Shown here in pieces: positions 13,051 to 13,711 of a stretch of 13,711 nt of DNA (positions are counted from its first letter, which is position 1; every line of letters starts with the position of its first letter). The stretch is taken from NCBI GenBank assembly GCA_028281215.1, contig JANQKH010000552.1, positions 1 through 13,711 of the forward strand, in the 5' to 3' direction. Under the pieces are notes generated by a model. That model made no database searches. It was not told the DNA's origin and saw nothing but the letters and a program-made list of their open reading frames with translations. The stretch is from Phycisphaeraceae bacterium. Lineage in GTDB: Bacteria; Planctomycetota; Phycisphaerae; Phycisphaerales; Phycisphaeraceae. A program made the translations under genes and the position numbers.

Positions 13051-13711
13051 ATGCGTTATTTCATGCTTGCAACCCTGCTGAGCCTGGCAATCAACTTCCC
13101 TACACTTGCCGTGCCGGACGAGAGCCAATCCATCAGAGACGACATCAACGCCAATCTGCGCATGGCCGAGGCCATGTATCGCGAAGGCAAACACGATGAA
13201 GCGGTCGCGCTCGCATCAAAGATGATCGCCAAGTACCCCAAGTACGTCGAACCGCTCACGTTTCGCGCGGCCATGCACGAAGCCATGAAAAAATACGATG
13301 AGGCGATTAAAGACGCTTCCGCCGCCATCAAAATCAAACCCAGTGCTGCGCTCTACCAGCGCCGCGGTGTGCTCAACTTCAAAGCCAGCCGATTCAAAGC
13401 ATCGGTCAAAGACTTCGACCAATACCTCGAAGCCCGACCCAACGAAGCCCCGCATCACTGGCAACGCGGGATCAGTCACTACTACGCCGGCATGTATAAA
13501 GAAGGCGTCGCCCAGTTTGAAATCCACAAGAAGGTGAATCCGGAAGACGTGGAGAACGCTATCTGGCACTTTCTTTGCAAAGCGAAGGTGGACGGCGTGA
13601 AGAAGGCCCGCGCCGCGCTCATCCCTATCAAAGCCGACACGCGGCCCTGGGCTGACAGCGCTTACCGACTCTTTCAAGGCAACCTCAAACCCGAGGCGAT
13701 GCTCAAGGCCA
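13051..13711 (+). CDS. Exported TPR-repeat protein, NlpI-like, 3' end beyond the window
   Basis: 220 residues are visible and the frame is open to the window end. The start at ATG 13051 gives a short Sec signal peptide (M-R-Y-F-M-L-A-T-L-L..., cleavage near T-L-A/V at 20), so the protein should be periplasmic or surface-attached; no lipobox cysteine is seen. Three to four TPR units run from about 33 to 165, each with the usual A/Y/A pattern (for example E-G-K-H-D-E-A-V, K-Y-D-E-A-I, R-F-K-A-S-V-K-D-F, M-Y-K-E-G-V-A-Q-F). Then comes N-P-E-D-V-E-N-A-I-W-H-F-L, like the post-TPR segment of NlpI-type proteins. TPR proteins of this kind act as scaffolds for other proteins. Partners are unknown. 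The gene follows the AraC-type gene after 84 bp on the same strand. Confidence 0.88.
   Translation, partial: MRYFMLATLLSLAINFPTLAVPDESQSIRDDINANLRMAEAMYREGKHDEAVALASKMIAKYPKYVEPLTFRAAMHEAMKKYDEAIKDASAAIKIKPSAALYQRRGVLNFKASRFKASVKDFDQYLEARPNEAPHHWQRGISHYYAGMYKEGVAQFEIHKKVNPEDVENAIWHFLCKAKVDGVKKARAALIPIKADTRPWADSAYRLFQGNLKPEAMLKA

Overview
The window is a moderately GC-rich stretch of bacterial chromosome, densely packed with genes. No mobile elements, rRNA, tRNA or CRISPR arrays were seen. A secreted formylglycine-type sulfatase, HlyD-type adaptors of the kind common in Planctomycetota, several small lineage-type hypothetical proteins, and genes with weak or absent Shine-Dalgarno sites all suggest a planctomycete-like, Gram-negative-type organism. 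This placement is an inference from gene content; no marker gene is present.

Layout. (1) Positions 1-3791, plus strand: the 3' end of a membrane fusion protein gene followed by a full RND efflux permease gene. Together they would form the periplasmic and inner-membrane parts of a tripartite pump. (2) Positions 3818-10058, minus strand, read from right to left: a membrane protein with a DUF6677-like look, a 2-TM small protein that shares one base with it, trpD, an orphan HlyD-like adaptor, an arylsulfatase-type sulfatase, and a DASS/SLC13 anion transporter. The first three genes are closely spaced and could share a transcript. Gaps of about 100-190 bp separate the others. (3) Positions 10059-10378: a divergent intergenic region with a consensus -35 box and a dyad over the -10 region. 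(4) Positions 10379-11101, plus strand: a two-gene unit encoding an extremely acidic small protein and a small protein with an Arg-rich N-terminus and a LexA-like helix-turn-helix resemblance. A clear intrinsic terminator at 11143-11169 closes it. (5) Positions 11181-13711, plus strand: a Nudix hydrolase that starts 12 bases after the terminator, an AraC-type regulator with a GAF-like N-terminus, and the start of an exported TPR (NlpI-like) protein cut by the window edge.

How the genes may work together. The fusion protein and RND permease form one efflux system. The secreted sulfatase and the DASS carrier could release and take up an anion such as sulfate or a dicarboxylate, but this rests only on proximity. 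The least explained part is the acidic-protein/Arg-rich-protein pair at 10262-11169, which has its own promoter candidate, strong ribosome binding sites and a terminator. It is the best candidate here for something undescribed.
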